This document shows, piece by piece, positions 9,571-17,670 of a DNA stretch of 32,454 nucleotides; position 1 is the stretch's first letter; each line of letters starts with the position of its first letter. The position numbers were made by a program, and so were the translations under genes. The DNA comes from an uncultured Oscillospiraceae bacterium (GTDB lineage: Bacteria; Bacillota; Clostridia; Oscillospirales; Oscillospiraceae): the NCBI GenBank assembly GCA_947628185.1, contig CANQYW010000021.1, positions 1 through 32,454 of the forward strand. The letters are read 5' to 3'. Below the pieces are notes generated by a model. That model made no database searches and was not told where the DNA came from. It saw nothing but the letters and a program-made list of their open reading frames with translations.

Positions 9571-12423
9571 CTAAATCCTCTGTCCCGGGTGACGCTCATA
9601 GTACTCCTTGAGGACCTGGCCGGTGTAACTTCTGGGGCACCTGGCGCACTCCTCCGGCGTGCCGGTGAAGACGACGCGGCCCCCCTTGTCGCCCCCCTCG
9701 GGTCCTAAGTCTATTATGTGGTCCGCCACTTTTATGACGTCCAGGTTGTGCTCTATGACCACGACGGTGTTGCCGGCGTCGGTGAGCCGGTCGAGCACGG
9801 AGATGAGCTTCCGCACGTCGTCGGTGTGGAGGCCGGTGGTGGGCTCGTCCAGCACGTATATGGTGCTGCCGGTGTCCCGGCGGCTCAGCTCCGTGGCCAG
9901 TTTCACCCGCTGGGCCTCGCCGCCGGAGAGGGTGGTGCTGGGCTGGCCCAGTTTCACATACCCCAGGCCCACGTCCTGGAGGGTCCTGAGTTTCCCGGCT
10001 ATCTTGGGACTGTTCTCAAAGAACTCCGCCGCCTCGTCCACCGTCATCTCCAGGACCTCGTGGATGTTCTTGTCCTTGTAGCGGACCTCCAGCGTCTCCC
10101 GGTTGTAGCGGCGGCCCTTGCAGACCTCGCAGGAGACGTAGATGTCCGGCAGGAAGTGCATCTCTATCTTTATGAGCCCGTCGCCCTGACATGCCTCGCA
10201 CCGGCCCCCCTTCACGTTGAAGGAGAACCTCCCCGCGCCGTAGCCCCGGGCCTTGGCGTCCGGGGTGGAGGCGAAGAGCGCCCGGATGTCCGCGAAGACG
10301 CCGGTGTATGTGGCGGGGTTGGAGCGGGGCGTCCTGCCTATGGGGGACTGGTCGATGTCGATTATCTTATCCAGGTTCTCAAGTCCCGAGACGCCGGAGT
10401 GCTTGCCGGGGCGTATCCTGGCCCGGTTGAGCTCCGCCGCCAGCGTCTTATATAGTACCTCCGTCACGAGGCTCGACTTCCCGGAGCCGGAGACGCCGGT
10501 GACGCAGGTCCACATCCCCAGGGGGATGTCCACGTCTATGTTTTTGAGGTTATTCTCCGCGGCGCCCTTTATCCTGAGTGTCTTGCCGTTCCCGGGCCGG
10601 TGTTTCTTGGGGATGGGTATGAATTTCCTCCCAGAGAGGTAGTCCCCGGTGATGGTGCCCGGGGCGGTGAGGATGTCCCTGGGTGGACCGGAGAACACCA
10701 CGTTCCCCCCCTGGACCCCGGCGCCGGGGCCGATGTCCACTATGTGGTCGGCGGCAAGCATGGTGTCCTCGTCGTGCTCCACAACGATTAGCGTGTTGCC
10801 CAGGTCCCGGAGCCGCTGGAGCGTGGCGATGAGCTTCGCGTTGTCCCGCTGGTGGAGGCCGATGGAGGGCTCGTCCAGGATGTATAAAACCCCCATGAGG
10901 GCGGAGCCTATCTGGGTGGCGAGGCGTATCCTCTGGCTCTCCCCGCCGGAGAGCGTCCCGGCGGAGCGGGACATGGTGAGATATTCAAGGCCCACGTTCT
11001 CCAAAAATCCCATCCGGGAACGTATCTCCTTTAGTATGACGTCCGCTATCATGTGCTCCTTCTCGGTGAGGCCGCTCTGGAGCTCGTCAATGAACTTCAG
11101 CGCCTGGGTCACGGAGAGGTCGCAGAACTCGGAGATGTTCCTCCCCCCGACGGTGACGGCCAGCACCTCGGGCCGGAGCCTCCTGCCGTGACAGGCGGGG
11201 CAGTCGTGGTCGGACATGTACTGCTCCAGGTCCCAGCGGGCGTAGATGGAGCTTGTCTCCCGGTAGCGGCGCTCGAGATTTGAGATTATCCCCTCAAAGG
11301 GCCGGGTCATGGTGCCGCTGCCCCGGTCGGTGCTGTAGGTTAGCGTCAGGGGCTCGCCCTTGGTGCCGTATAGGAGGACGTCGATGACCTCCGGCGGCAG
11401 GTCCCTGAGGGGGGTGGAGAGGTTGAACTTATATCTCTTAGCCAGGGCCTCATAGTACATCATGGCGATGGAGTCCCCCTTGCCGTTGCCCCAGCCGCTG
11501 GCCTGGATGCCCCCGTCAAGTATTGAGAGGCTCATGTTGGGCATTATTATCGCGGGGTCCACCTGGCGCTGGACGCCCAGCCCCGAGCACTCGGGACAGG
11601 CCCCCACCGGGGCGTTAAAGGAGAAGGCCCTGGGGGAGAGCTCCTCTATGGATATGCCGCAGTCCTCGCAGGCGTAATTTGTGGAGAATGTGACGTCCCG
11701 CCCCTCCTCCGGGAGGTTCACTATGACGAGGCCGCCGCCTAAATTCACCGCCGTCTCTATGGAGTCCGCGAGACGCCTCTCGGCGCCGGGCCGCACAACG
11801 AGGCGGTCTATAACCACCTCTATGGTGTGTTTCTTCGTCTTTGCAAGTTTCACGTCCTCGGTGATGTCCAGGATCTGGCCGTCGATCCTGGCCCGGACGT
11901 AGCCGTCCCGCCGGGCGTCCTCCAGCACCTTGGCGTGCTCGCCCTTCCGGCCCCGTATCACCGGGGCCATGAGCTGGAGTTTCGTGCCCTCCGGCATGGC
12001 CATCACCTGGTCCACCATCTGGTCCACCGTCTGCTGGCGTATCTCCTTGCCGCACCTGGGGCAGTGGGGCACGCCGATGTTGGCGTACAGGAGCCGGAGG
12101 TAGTCGTATATCTCCGTGACGGTCCCCACGGTGGAACGGGGGTTGTTGCTGGTGGTCTTCTGATCTATGGATATGGCCGGGGATAGCCCCTCTATGCTGT
12201 CCACATCCGGTTTCTCCTTCTGCCCCAGGAACTGCCTGGCGTAGGAGGACAGGCTCTCCACATACCTCCGCTGGCCCTCGGCGTATATGGTGTCAAAGGC
12301 CAGAGAGGACTTCCCGCTGCCGGAGAGGCCCGTCACCACCACCAGGGCGTCCCGGGGGAGCTCTATGTCTATATTTTTAAGGTTGTTCTCCCGCGCCCCT
12401 GTGACGCGGATGGTCTCGCGCAT
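9571..12423 (-). CDS. uvrA: Excinuclease ABC subunit A
   Basis: 950 residues from ATG 12423 ([21 protein letters not shown] upstream). The frame continues 23 codons further, but those residues are not UvrA-like. It has two ABC ATPase halves, each with a Walker A ([24 protein letters not shown]), a signature ([16 protein letters not shown]) and a Walker B ([20 protein letters not shown]). Zinc modules CPRCGKE, CEDCG...CPECSGLG and CEACQGDG...[10 protein letters not shown] are intact. UvrA is the damage sensor of nucleotide excision repair and loads UvrB. It is divergent from the HtrA gene. No LexA/DinR-type operator was recognised in its upstream region. Confidence 0.98.
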   Translation of the reverse strand: MRETIRVTGARENNLKNIDIELPRDALVVVTGLSGSGKSSLAFDTIYAEGQRRYVESLSSYARQFLGQKEKPDVDSIEGLSPAISIDQKTTSNNPRSTVGTVTEIYDYLRLLYANIGVPHCPRCGKEIRQQTVDQMVDQVMAMPEGTKLQLMAPVIRGRKGEHAKVLEDARRDGYVRARIDGQILDITEDVKLAKTKKHTIEVVIDRLVVRPGAERRLADSIETAVNLGGGLVIVNLPEEGRDVTFSTNYACEDCGISIEELSPRAFSFNAPVGACPECSGLGVQRQVDPAIIMPNMSLSILDGGIQASGWGNGKGDSIAMMYYEALAKRYKFNLSTPLRDLPPEVIDVLLYGTKGEPLTLTYSTDRGSGTMTRPFEGIISNLERRYRETSSIYARWDLEQYMSDHDCPACHGRRLRPEVLAVTVGGRNISEFCDLSVTQALKFIDELQSGLTEKEHMIADVILKEIRSRMGFLENVGLEYLTMSRSAGTLSGGESQRIRLATQIGSALMGVLYILDEPSIGLHQRDNAKLIATLQRLRDLGNTLIVVEHDEDTMLAADHIVDIGPGAGVQGGNVVFSGPPRDILTAPGTITGDYLSGRKFIPIPKKHRPGNGKTLRIKGAAENNLKNIDVDIPLGMWTCVTGVSGSGKSSLVTEVLYKTLAAELNRARIRPGKHSGVSGLENLDKIIDIDQSPIGRTPRSNPATYTGVFADIRALFASTPDAKARGYGAGRFSFNVKGGRCEACQGDGLIKIEMHFLPDIYVSCEVCKGRRYNRETLEVRYKDKNIHEVLEMTVDEAAEFFENSPKIAGKLRTLQDVGLGYVKLGQPSTTLSGGEAQRVKLATELSRRDTGSTIYVLDEPTTGLHTDDVRKLISVLDRLTDAGNTVVVIEHNLDVIKVADHIIDLGPEGGDKGGRVVFTGTPEECARCPRSYTGQVLKEYYERHPGQRI

Positions 12424-12442
12424 AAAATCAGCCTCGCAGTGT

Positions 12443-12470
12443 ATTATAATTATCGTAACCTCTATTTTAA
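12443..12470 (-). promoter_or_regulatory. Possible uvrA promoter
   Basis: On the minus strand a perfect -10 TATAAT (12448-12443) lies 16 bp from TTAAAA (12470-12465), four of six matches to the -35 consensus. The -10 is only 20 nt from the ATG, leaving a short leader with CGAGG as the ribosome binding site. Confidence 0.5.
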
Positions 12471-12559
12471 CATATCCCCGCCGCGCTTTCAATTATTTAT
12501 TCTTACGCCGGAGTTTTTCCCGCCGCCTTAATTATTTTTGTTATCAGTTTATTCATTCT

Positions 12560-12588
12560 TTGGACACAAAAAGAGATTAATATATTTA
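12560..12588 (+). promoter_or_regulatory. Possible promoter of the HtrA gene
   Basis: -35 TTGGAC (12560-12565), 17-bp spacer, -10 TATTTA (12583-12588), inside an AT-rich island between divergent uvrA and htrA. Both hexamers match four of six consensus positions. Confidence 0.45.
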
Positions 12589-12616
12589 TTGATTCGTAAT
12601 AATGGGAGAGATCAGC

Positions 12617-14224
12617 ATGAGCTTTGACGACTACGAGAATAACCCCCAGGGCCGGGATGAGCCCGCCTCCCCCGCGCCGGAGTCCTTGAGCGGCGCCCCG
12701 GAGGGGCCCGAGACCCCGCAGGAGGCCCAGGACCCCCAAGATGTCCAAGATGTCAAAGATGTCCATGAGGCCCAAGACACCGGCGAGGCCGCCCCTGAGG
12801 AGAGCCGGGAGCCCCGCCCCAGGCGTCAGCCGGTACAGCCCTACGGCTACGACGAGGACGACCGGCGCGCCATGTGGTCAGAGCCCGTATATGAGAGCGC
12901 CACTGCCGACACCTCCGACGCTTACAGCCCAGGCCGCCACAGCTACACGGCGGGCCCCCAGGAGCCCCCGGCCAAGAGCGGCCATGGGTTCCTAAGGGCC
13001 CTGTGCCTGGTGCTCGTCTGCGCGCTGGTCTCCGGCGGCGTGGCCTACGCCGTGGCGGGTTACAGGCTCGGCAACCTCCCGGAGGGCGCCGCGGGCAACA
13101 CCGTTATACTCGGCAGCCCCGTCTCCTCCGTCCCCGCCCCCTCCGGCGACAGCGACGTCGCCTACACCGGCCAGGAGCTCACCAGCAACGAGATCTACAG
13201 GCTCGCCCAGAAACAGGTGGTGGGCGTCAACACCAACGTCTCCGTGAACGTCTTCGGCCAGACCTCCACCAGGGCCGTCTCCGGCTCCGGGTTCATCATC
13301 TCCCCGGACGGCTACATCCTGACGAACTACCACGTCATCTCCTACGCCGTGGTCTACGGCGGTGAGCTCACCGTGCTCATGAACGACGGCGCCCGCTACC
13401 CCGCCGTGGTGAAGGGATACGTGGAGGGCAACGACGTGGCCGTAATAAAGGTGGACGTCTCTGACCTCACCCCCGTGACATTGGGCAACTCCGACGGCAC
13501 CCAGGTGGGTGACGACGTCTACGCCGTGGGCAACCCCTTAGGGGAGCTCGCCTACACCATGACCCCCGGCATGGTCTGCGGCCTCGACAGGGTAATAACG
13601 ACCACCGACGAGATATCCGGCACCTCCACCTCCATAAACATGTTCCAGATAAGCGCCGCGGTGAACGCCGGCAACTCCGGCGGCCCGGTCTACAACTCCC
13701 GGGGCGAGGTCATAGGCGTCGTCACCGCCAAATACGCCGACGAGGGCGTGGAGGGCCTGGGTTTCGCCATCCCCATAAACGACGCCATCACCATCGCCAA
13801 GCAGCTCATCGAGCGCGGCTACGTGGCCAGCGCCGGCCTTGGGATAATGGGCCGGAACGTCAGCGTGTTCTACAAGGACTTCGCCATGGAGTACTATAAC
13901 ATCCCCTACGGCGTACATGTGGAGAGCGTAAACGAGGGCTCCGCCGCCGAGGCCGCCGGGATACTCCCCGGGGACATCATAACGGCCCTGGGGGAGCGGT
14001 CCGTTGCCAGCATGGACGAACTTCAGATGGCCCTGCGCCGCTACAGCCCCGGCGACACCGAGACCATCACCGTCTACCGCCTGGGGAGCACCCTCAGCGA
14101 GGGGCAGTACCTGGACCTCACCATCACCTTCGAGGAGCTGGTCCAGGAGCCAGCCGACACCTCCACCCAACAGCAGCAGACGCCCCAGTTCCCCGACAGT
14201 TGGCGGGACTTCTTCGGAGACTAA
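12617..14224 (+). CDS. htrA: Membrane-anchored HtrA/DegP-type serine protease with PDZ domain
   Basis: 535 residues from ATG 12617, preceded by GGGAG at 8 nt; the in-frame ATG at 12602 has no ribosome binding site. Order of parts: acidic, Pro-rich cytoplasmic N-terminus (1-122) with a short degenerate DVQDVKDVH-type repeat, one membrane helix (about 125-147), a trypsin-like protease domain (about 190-400) with triad His239 (NYHVI), Asp273 (NDVAVIKV) and Ser354 (GNSGGPV), then one PDZ domain (about 420-510) and a Gln/Pro tail. It degrades or holds misfolded proteins outside the membrane during envelope stress. It is monocistronic, divergent from uvrA, with a multi-hairpin region downstream. 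Confidence 0.94.
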   Translation: MSFDDYENNPQGRDEPASPAPESLSGAPEGPETPQEAQDPQDVQDVKDVHEAQDTGEAAPEESREPRPRRQPVQPYGYDEDDRRAMWSEPVYESATADTSDAYSPGRHSYTAGPQEPPAKSGHGFLRALCLVLVCALVSGGVAYAVAGYRLGNLPEGAAGNTVILGSPVSSVPAPSGDSDVAYTGQELTSNEIYRLAQKQVVGVNTNVSVNVFGQTSTRAVSGSGFIISPDGYILTNYHVISYAVVYGGELTVLMNDGARYPAVVKGYVEGNDVAVIKVDVSDLTPVTLGNSDGTQVGDDVYAVGNPLGELAYTMTPGMVCGLDRVITTTDEISGTSTSINMFQISAAVNAGNSGGPVYNSRGEVIGVVTAKYADEGVEGLGFAIPINDAITIAKQLIERGYVASAGLGIMGRNVSVFYKDFAMEYYNIPYGVHVESVNEGSAAEAAGILPGDIITALGERSVASMDELQMALRRYSPGDTETITVYRLGSTLSEGQYLDLTITFEELVQEPADTSTQQQQTPQFPDSWRDFFGD

Positions 14225-14226
14225 AC

Positions 14227-14258
14227 TGTCGGCAAAGGCCCTTGGCCTTTGCCCGACA
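14227..14258 (+). terminator. Hairpin 1 after htrA
   Basis: TGTCGG-CAAAGGC pairs with GCCTTTGCCCGACA with a single bulged C, starting 3 nt after the htrA stop. No T run follows, so termination here alone is unlikely. It is the first of four consecutive hairpins. Confidence 0.55.
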
Positions 14259-14271
14259 ATAGGATGCGTGC

Positions 14272-14315
14272 GGTGGACCTGTTCTGAATTCTGCGGAATT
14301 CAGAACAGGTCCACC
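14272..14315. repeat. Perfect 20-bp inverted repeat (hairpin 2)
   Basis: Arms 14272-14291 and 14296-14315 are perfectly complementary over 20 bp, separated only by TGCG; each arm contains GAATTC. It is far longer than a normal terminator stem and has no T run. It could be a mobile palindromic unit or a strong bidirectional transcription block between the convergent htrA and pmbA genes. Confidence 0.8.
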
Positions 14316-14319
14316 TGCT

Positions 14320-14373
14320 GCCGCCCGAGCGCGTCCCTTCGGGGCACACTCGGGCGGCATTTTGTATTTTTTC
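14320..14373 (+). terminator. Hairpin 3 after htrA, terminator with T-rich tail
   Basis: GCCGCCCGAG (14320-14329) pairs perfectly with CTCGGGCGGC (14349-14358). An inner CCC-TTCG-GGG stem sits within it, and ATTTTGTATTTTTTCC follows. This is the best intrinsic terminator for htrA in the region. Confidence 0.75.
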
Positions 14374-14399
14374 CAAGGCGCATGTCCTTGGAAAAAATA
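14365..14399. repeat. Perfect 14-bp inverted repeat (hairpin 4) next to the pmbA end
   Basis: TATTTTTTCCAAGG (14365-14378) and CCTTGGAAAAAATA (14386-14399) pair perfectly around a 7-nt loop. The left arm shares the T-rich tail of hairpin 3, so hairpin 4 could form only when the terminator tail is transcribed through. On the minus strand it is the first hairpin after pmbA. Confidence 0.7.
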
Positions 14400-14439
14400 T
14401 TGATTTTGAGTTATTTGACGAACTGAGTTATATTTCCGT

Positions 14440-15714
14440 TCACTCACCGGCCACGGCGACGTCGGGCAGCGACACCGCCAGCGGTCCCTCGTACTCGGCG
14501 GAGCGGTAGAGCTCCTTTGAGAACTCCATCCCCTTCTGGGCCTCCAATATGCTGCCGTTCACCGAGCCGCCTGTCACCGGCACGGTCCTCTCCCCGTCAA
14601 AGAGGTACCCCAGGCGTATCTCGCCCCCGAAGTGGCCGGAGAAGGTGTCCATCTGGAAGTCCGAGAACGCCACGACATGGAGGTGCGGCGCGGACTTCAT
14701 CTCCTCCAGGCTCTTCCTCCCGGCGGGTACCCGCAGGCACTTATATGACCCGGTGGGCTCCACGCCCATGTAGTAGGAGAATCTGGCCCCGCCGTGGAGC
14801 GTCTTGAGCACGCCATCCTCTATGAGTGTCCTGTCCCTCAGGGGGATGCCCTCGCCGTCGTAGGGCTCCGTGGCGGCCAGCTCCAGCGTCAGCCTCTCGC
14901 CGGAGACGTCCCCGCCCTGGATGTCGTCGCCGGGGGCGAAGTCGGAGAATCCCTGGTAGACCATGGCGGCGCCGGACCGGCCCAGATAGAAACTCAAAAG
15001 CTCCCGCACCTGGGGCCCGGAGAGGATGAGGGTGTACTTCCCGGCTTTGGGGGCCCGCTGTGCCTGGGCCCTGTCACGGGTCACCCGCAGGGACTCCTCC
15101 ACGTCCTCTATCAACGCTTTCGTGTCGGGCCGGGAGTAGCTGAAGGTGTGGTGGGTCTCCACGTCCCGGGGCTCCAGGCACTGTATCACGTACTCGCCGG
15201 ATATGTCGTAGACCTCCCAGCTCACATCCACGCCCCGGGAGTTCACCACCCGGCGGTGGCTGAGCGTCACGAAGAACTCGGCGGAGTTCACGAACGCCTC
15301 GCCGCCCCTGTCCGGGGCGAAGAGAGCCTTGACCATGGCGTCGAGGTCCCCCTCCAGGCCGCCCTCGCCGGGGCGGTACTGGGCGGGCTTGAACTCCTCC
15401 CGTCTGCCGGCCGCCAGCTCGTAGTACTGGTTCCCCGCCAGCGACGCCGCGAAGGCCCCGGCCCTCAGGGCCTCCCGCAGCTCCTCCTCCGTCATGCTCT
15501 CATAGACCGGGAGCGTGGAGGAGCCGAGACGCCGCCCGGCCTCCGTCTGGGTCTCTCGGTAGACCGTCACGGTGTAGTCCCTGAGGGACGTGCTGCGCGC
15601 AAGGTCCAGCTCCTTCTTTACGAAGAACGCCTCCCGGCTCTCCTTGTCCGTCTCGCTTATGGAATAAATGTCTATGTTCTCCGCCGCCAGGGCGGCCTTC
15701 AACCTTTCTATCAT
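14440..15714 (-). CDS. pmbA: PmbA/TldE-family metallopeptidase partner subunit
   Basis: 424 residues from ATG 15714 (MIERLKAAL), preceded by AGGAGG at 6 nt; a TTG five codons upstream overlaps the tldD stop and is less likely. The TldD/PmbA fold is recognisable from SSTLPVYESMTEEEL, VVNSRGVDVSWE and the C-terminal sheet (FSYYMGVEPTGSYKCLRV, GGSVNGSILE). No HExxxH is present, as expected for the TldE half of the heterodimer, which complements the TldD zinc site. The E. coli TldD/TldE pair degrades unfolded peptides, matures microcin B17 and is linked to CcdA antitoxin turnover. It is 11 nt downstream of tldD, one operon. Confidence 0.9.
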   Translation of the reverse strand: MIERLKAALAAENIDIYSISETDKESREAFFVKKELDLARSTSLRDYTVTVYRETQTEAGRRLGSSTLPVYESMTEEELREALRAGAFAASLAGNQYYELAAGRREEFKPAQYRPGEGGLEGDLDAMVKALFAPDRGGEAFVNSAEFFVTLSHRRVVNSRGVDVSWEVYDISGEYVIQCLEPRDVETHHTFSYSRPDTKALIEDVEESLRVTRDRAQAQRAPKAGKYTLILSGPQVRELLSFYLGRSGAAMVYQGFSDFAPGDDIQGGDVSGERLTLELAATEPYDGEGIPLRDRTLIEDGVLKTLHGGARFSYYMGVEPTGSYKCLRVPAGRKSLEEMKSAPHLHVVAFSDFQMDTFSGHFGGEIRLGYLFDGERTVPVTGGSVNGSILEAQKGMEFSKELYRSAEYEGPLAVSLPDVAVAGE

Positions 15715-15725
15715 GTCGCTCCTCC

Positions 15726-17147
15726 TCAACCTAAACGGATCCTCGCCTTTATGTAGGGGCCGCCGTCAGAGACCTTGACCCACTCCTTGTAACCCTTGCC
15801 GCACATGCCGGAGCCGTGGAGCATGGCGCTGTCGCTCATCATGGTGATGGACTTCAAGAGATCCGGCACGTAGCCCGTCAGCACCACCGGGGAGAATATG
15901 CGCCCAGTGAACTTGCCGTCCTTTATCTCCCGGGCGTAGTTCACCATGCACTGGATGCCCCAGTTCTTGGGGTCCTCCATGCCGCTGGAGGGCTCCTCAA
16001 GAAGTAATCCGTCCTTCACGGAGGCTATCATGTCCTCCAGGGTGTCGGTGCCCGCTTCGAACCAGGTGTTCGTCATGCGGGTGTATGCCTTGCGCCTGAA
16101 ACTCTCCCGGCGGCCGTTGCCGGTGGGCTCCGTGCCCAGGGACTTGGCGGACTGGTAGTCGCTTATCCCCCGTTTCAGCACGCCCTTCTCGATGATCACC
16201 GTGTCGTGGGCCAGTGTGCCCTCGTCGTCAAAGAAGTAACTGCCCGTCTCCGGGACCTTGGCGGCGCCGTCGTGCATCGTCACGAGGGGCGAGGCCACGT
16301 ACTCACCCACGTACTTCTGGGCGAGGGCCCGGTTTTTCACGAACATATCCATCTCCACACCGTGGCCGAAGGCCTCGTGGACTATCATGCCCGTGACGTC
16401 CGGCGTGCAGACGCATTCGTACTCACCCGGCGTCAGGGGCTCGCTGGCGGTGAGCTCCAACGCCACCTTCGCCACGCGCTCCACGTCCCCGTCCATGCCG
16501 CCCAGCACCTCCGCGCCGCCGAGGTTCGAGTAGGAGACGAAACTCGCCATTATCTCCTGTCCCCTGGGGGCCGCCGCCATGACGCTGCCCGTCATCCACA
16601 TGACGTTCTGCTCCAGCTCCCGCCCCGGGGCGAGGAAGAGCTTGGAGGTCCTGTTCCAGGTGGCGTTGACGCGGCAGTCTATGAGCCCCTCCGCCGCCTT
16701 GAACCCCCGGTCGCGGATGGCCTGGAGCCTTGCGAGGATGCTCTCGTCCCCCAGCTCCGCCGGGTCGATCTCAAAGTCCGTGCTGGCCTTGAACTTCAGC
16801 GGCTCCGCCTCGGGGATCTCGTACTCCCGGTACCCCGTGCCCTCCGGCCCCCGGACCGCCGCGCCCCGGACTACGGCCTCCACCACCCGGGGCAGATCCT
16901 CCTCCGTCAGCTCGTTGAAGGAGTGCTCCGACCAACGGCCCTCGTTGAAGACCTTCACCACGAACCCCCTGTCGGAGAAACGCCCGCCGCCGTTTATGCT
17001 CCGCAGCCGGCGGCTCACGGAGTAGGAGCGCTCGGTGCCGTCCTGGGCGAGGATGGAGGCGTAGGGGAACCGATCCGTCAGCTCCTCCAGCAGCCGCCCC
17101 AGCAGCGGCCTCACCCGCTTTAGATATTCACTGTCCTTTACTTTCAT
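15726..17147 (-). CDS. tldD: Metalloprotease TldD
   Basis: 473 residues. The zinc motif HEAFGH (His257, Glu258, His262) is intact within VTGMIVHEAFGHGVEMD. Downstream DEGTLAHDTVIIEKGVLK and the Cys/Gly-rich C-terminal segment SGMCGKGYKEWVKVSDGGP carry the remaining conserved parts of the family. TldD/TldE form a cytosolic peptidase chamber that accepts only unstructured peptides. The start ATG follows AAAGGAG at 6 nt. It is transcribed from its own promoter at 17216-17244 together with pmbA. Confidence 0.95.
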   Translation of the reverse strand: MKVKDSEYLKRVRPLLGRLLEELTDRFPYASILAQDGTERSYSVSRRLRSINGGGRFSDRGFVVKVFNEGRWSEHSFNELTEEDLPRVVEAVVRGAAVRGPEGTGYREYEIPEAEPLKFKASTDFEIDPAELGDESILARLQAIRDRGFKAAEGLIDCRVNATWNRTSKLFLAPGRELEQNVMWMTGSVMAAAPRGQEIMASFVSYSNLGGAEVLGGMDGDVERVAKVALELTASEPLTPGEYECVCTPDVTGMIVHEAFGHGVEMDMFVKNRALAQKYVGEYVASPLVTMHDGAAKVPETGSYFFDDEGTLAHDTVIIEKGVLKRGISDYQSAKSLGTEPTGNGRRESFRRKAYTRMTNTWFEAGTDTLEDMIASVKDGLLLEEPSSGMEDPKNWGIQCMVNYAREIKDGKFTGRIFSPVVLTGYVPDLLKSITMMSDSAMLHGSGMCGKGYKEWVKVSDGGPYIKARIRLG

Positions 17148-17215
17148 GTAAAACTCCTTTAATGTTAAATAGTTTCCTTCTCAAACTCATAAATCGCGCA
17201 CAAACTACCGATGAT

Positions 17216-17244
17216 ATCATAACAAAATTTGGAGAGGCCGTCAA
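17216..17244 (-). promoter_or_regulatory. Promoter of the tldD-pmbA operon
   Basis: Minus strand: -35 TTGACG (17244-17239), 17-bp spacer, -10 TATGAT (17221-17216). The leader is about 60 nt. It separates tldD from the tandem RNA region upstream. Confidence 0.75.
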
Positions 17245-17248
17245 GTGG

Positions 17249-17290
17249 CTTATAAACAGGCTGAAGGGCCTTATAAACAGGCTGAAGGGC
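17249..17290. repeat. 21-bp tandem direct repeat (two copies)
   Basis: The unit CTTATAAACAGGCTGAAGGGC occurs at 17249-17269 and 17270-17290 without any difference. The GAAGGGC of either copy can pair with the GCCCTTC at 17302-17308, so the repeat duplicates one arm of the hairpin next to it. Confidence 0.8.
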
Positions 17291-17309
17291 CGCGATTCGC
17301 GGCCCTTCA
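17283..17309 (-). terminator. 12-bp perfect hairpin at the end of the tandem RNA region
   Basis: TGAAGGGCCGCG (17283-17294) and CGCGGCCCTTCA (17298-17309) pair perfectly around 3 nt. On the minus strand it lies 10 nt after RNA unit A. It is followed by GCCTGTTTATAAG, only a weak T stretch, so it may be a terminator or a 3' end-protecting stem. Confidence 0.5.
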
Positions 17310-17318
17310 CAGTAGTTC

Positions 17319-17417
17319 GGTGCTTTGGCAGGCGTGGCGTTCCCCTGCATCTCTCGGGTCTCCCCTGTCAGTACCATCGGCGTGTGGCTGCCACGAAATC
17401 GACCACCTCAAAGCACC
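17319..17417 (-). ncRNA. Tandem structured RNA, unit A (unknown family)
   Basis: Read on the minus strand, the unit closes with a 9-bp stem (17417-17409 with 17327-17319). Inside are P2 GTGGT/GCCAC (17406-17402 with 17388-17384), a GGG-GAGA-CCC hairpin with a GNRA loop (17365-17356) and P3 GCAGG/CCTGC (17348-17344 with 17332-17328). The P2 loop CGTGGC (17395-17390) can pair with GCCACG in the P3 loop (17338-17333), a 6-bp kissing interaction. Unit B repeats this layout with compensatory changes. The GNRA loops exist only on the minus strand, which fixes the sense. No open frame of note, no gene fused downstream and no promoter directly in front were found. Function unknown. Confidence 0.7.
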
Positions 17418-17432
17418 TACCTATCCTATGCT

Positions 17433-17534
17433 TTTGGGCTTTGGCAGGCGTACCAGTCTCCTGCGTCTCTCGGGTTGCCCCTGTCATGCCATCGGCGTGT
17501 GGTCGGTACGAAATCTACCACCTCAAAGCCCAAA
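17433..17534 (-). ncRNA. Tandem structured RNA, unit B (unknown family)
   Basis: This is the second copy, about 82% identical to unit A (17 differences over ~97 positions) and offset by 116 nt. The outer stem is 11 bp (17534-17524 with 17443-17433). P2 is GTGGT/ACCAC (17521-17517 with 17503-17499), the GNRA hairpin is GGG-GCAA-CCC (17481-17472) and P3 is GCAGG/CCTGC (17464-17460 with 17448-17444). The kissing pair is CGTACC (17510-17505) with GGTACG (17454-17449). Relative to unit A, two kissing pairs and one outer-stem pair changed on both sides with pairing kept. It begins 7 nt past the T run of the tRNA-Val terminator, so read-through from the tRNA promoter is the simplest transcription route. 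Confidence 0.7.
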
Positions 17535-17540
17535 CTTGGA

Positions 17541-17575
17541 AAAAGCAAACCCCCGGGGCCGTCGCGGCTCCGGGG
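17541..17575 (-). terminator. Terminator of tRNA-Val
   Basis: On the minus strand CCCCGG-A-GCCG / CGGC-C-CCGGGG (17575-17551) forms a stem with one mismatch, followed by GTTTGCTTTTT (to 17541). Confidence 0.8.
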
Positions 17576-17581
17576 ATCCCT

Positions 17582-17658
17582 TGGTGGACGATACAGGACT
17601 CGAACCTGTGACCCTCCGCACGTCAAGCGGATGCTCATACCAGCTGAGCTAATCGTCC
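17582..17658 (-). tRNA. tRNA-Val (anticodon GAC)
   Basis: 77 nt including an encoded CCA. Acceptor GGACGAT pairs with ATCGTCC, the D arm is GCTC...GAGC, the anticodon stem TCCGC/GCGGA encloses TTGACGT with anticodon GAC, and the T arm ACAGG-TTCGAGT-CCTGT is complete. It reads Val GTC/GTT codons. It is driven by a near-consensus promoter at 17671-17699. Confidence 0.96.
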
Positions 17659-17670
17659 GTCAGCTCGTTC

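Noticed and set aside
14272-14315. Insertion sequence end or attachment site
   Set aside because: No transposase or integrase is nearby, no target duplication was seen, and the neighbouring genes are intact.
17319-17534. Glycine riboswitch or other known tandem riboswitch
   Set aside because: The conserved glycine-aptamer core sequences are missing and no gene follows under its control; tldD has its own promoter downstream.
17249-17534. CRISPR array
   Set aside because: Only two repeats of each kind, units of 21 bp without spacers or ~97 nt with internal structure, and no cas genes.
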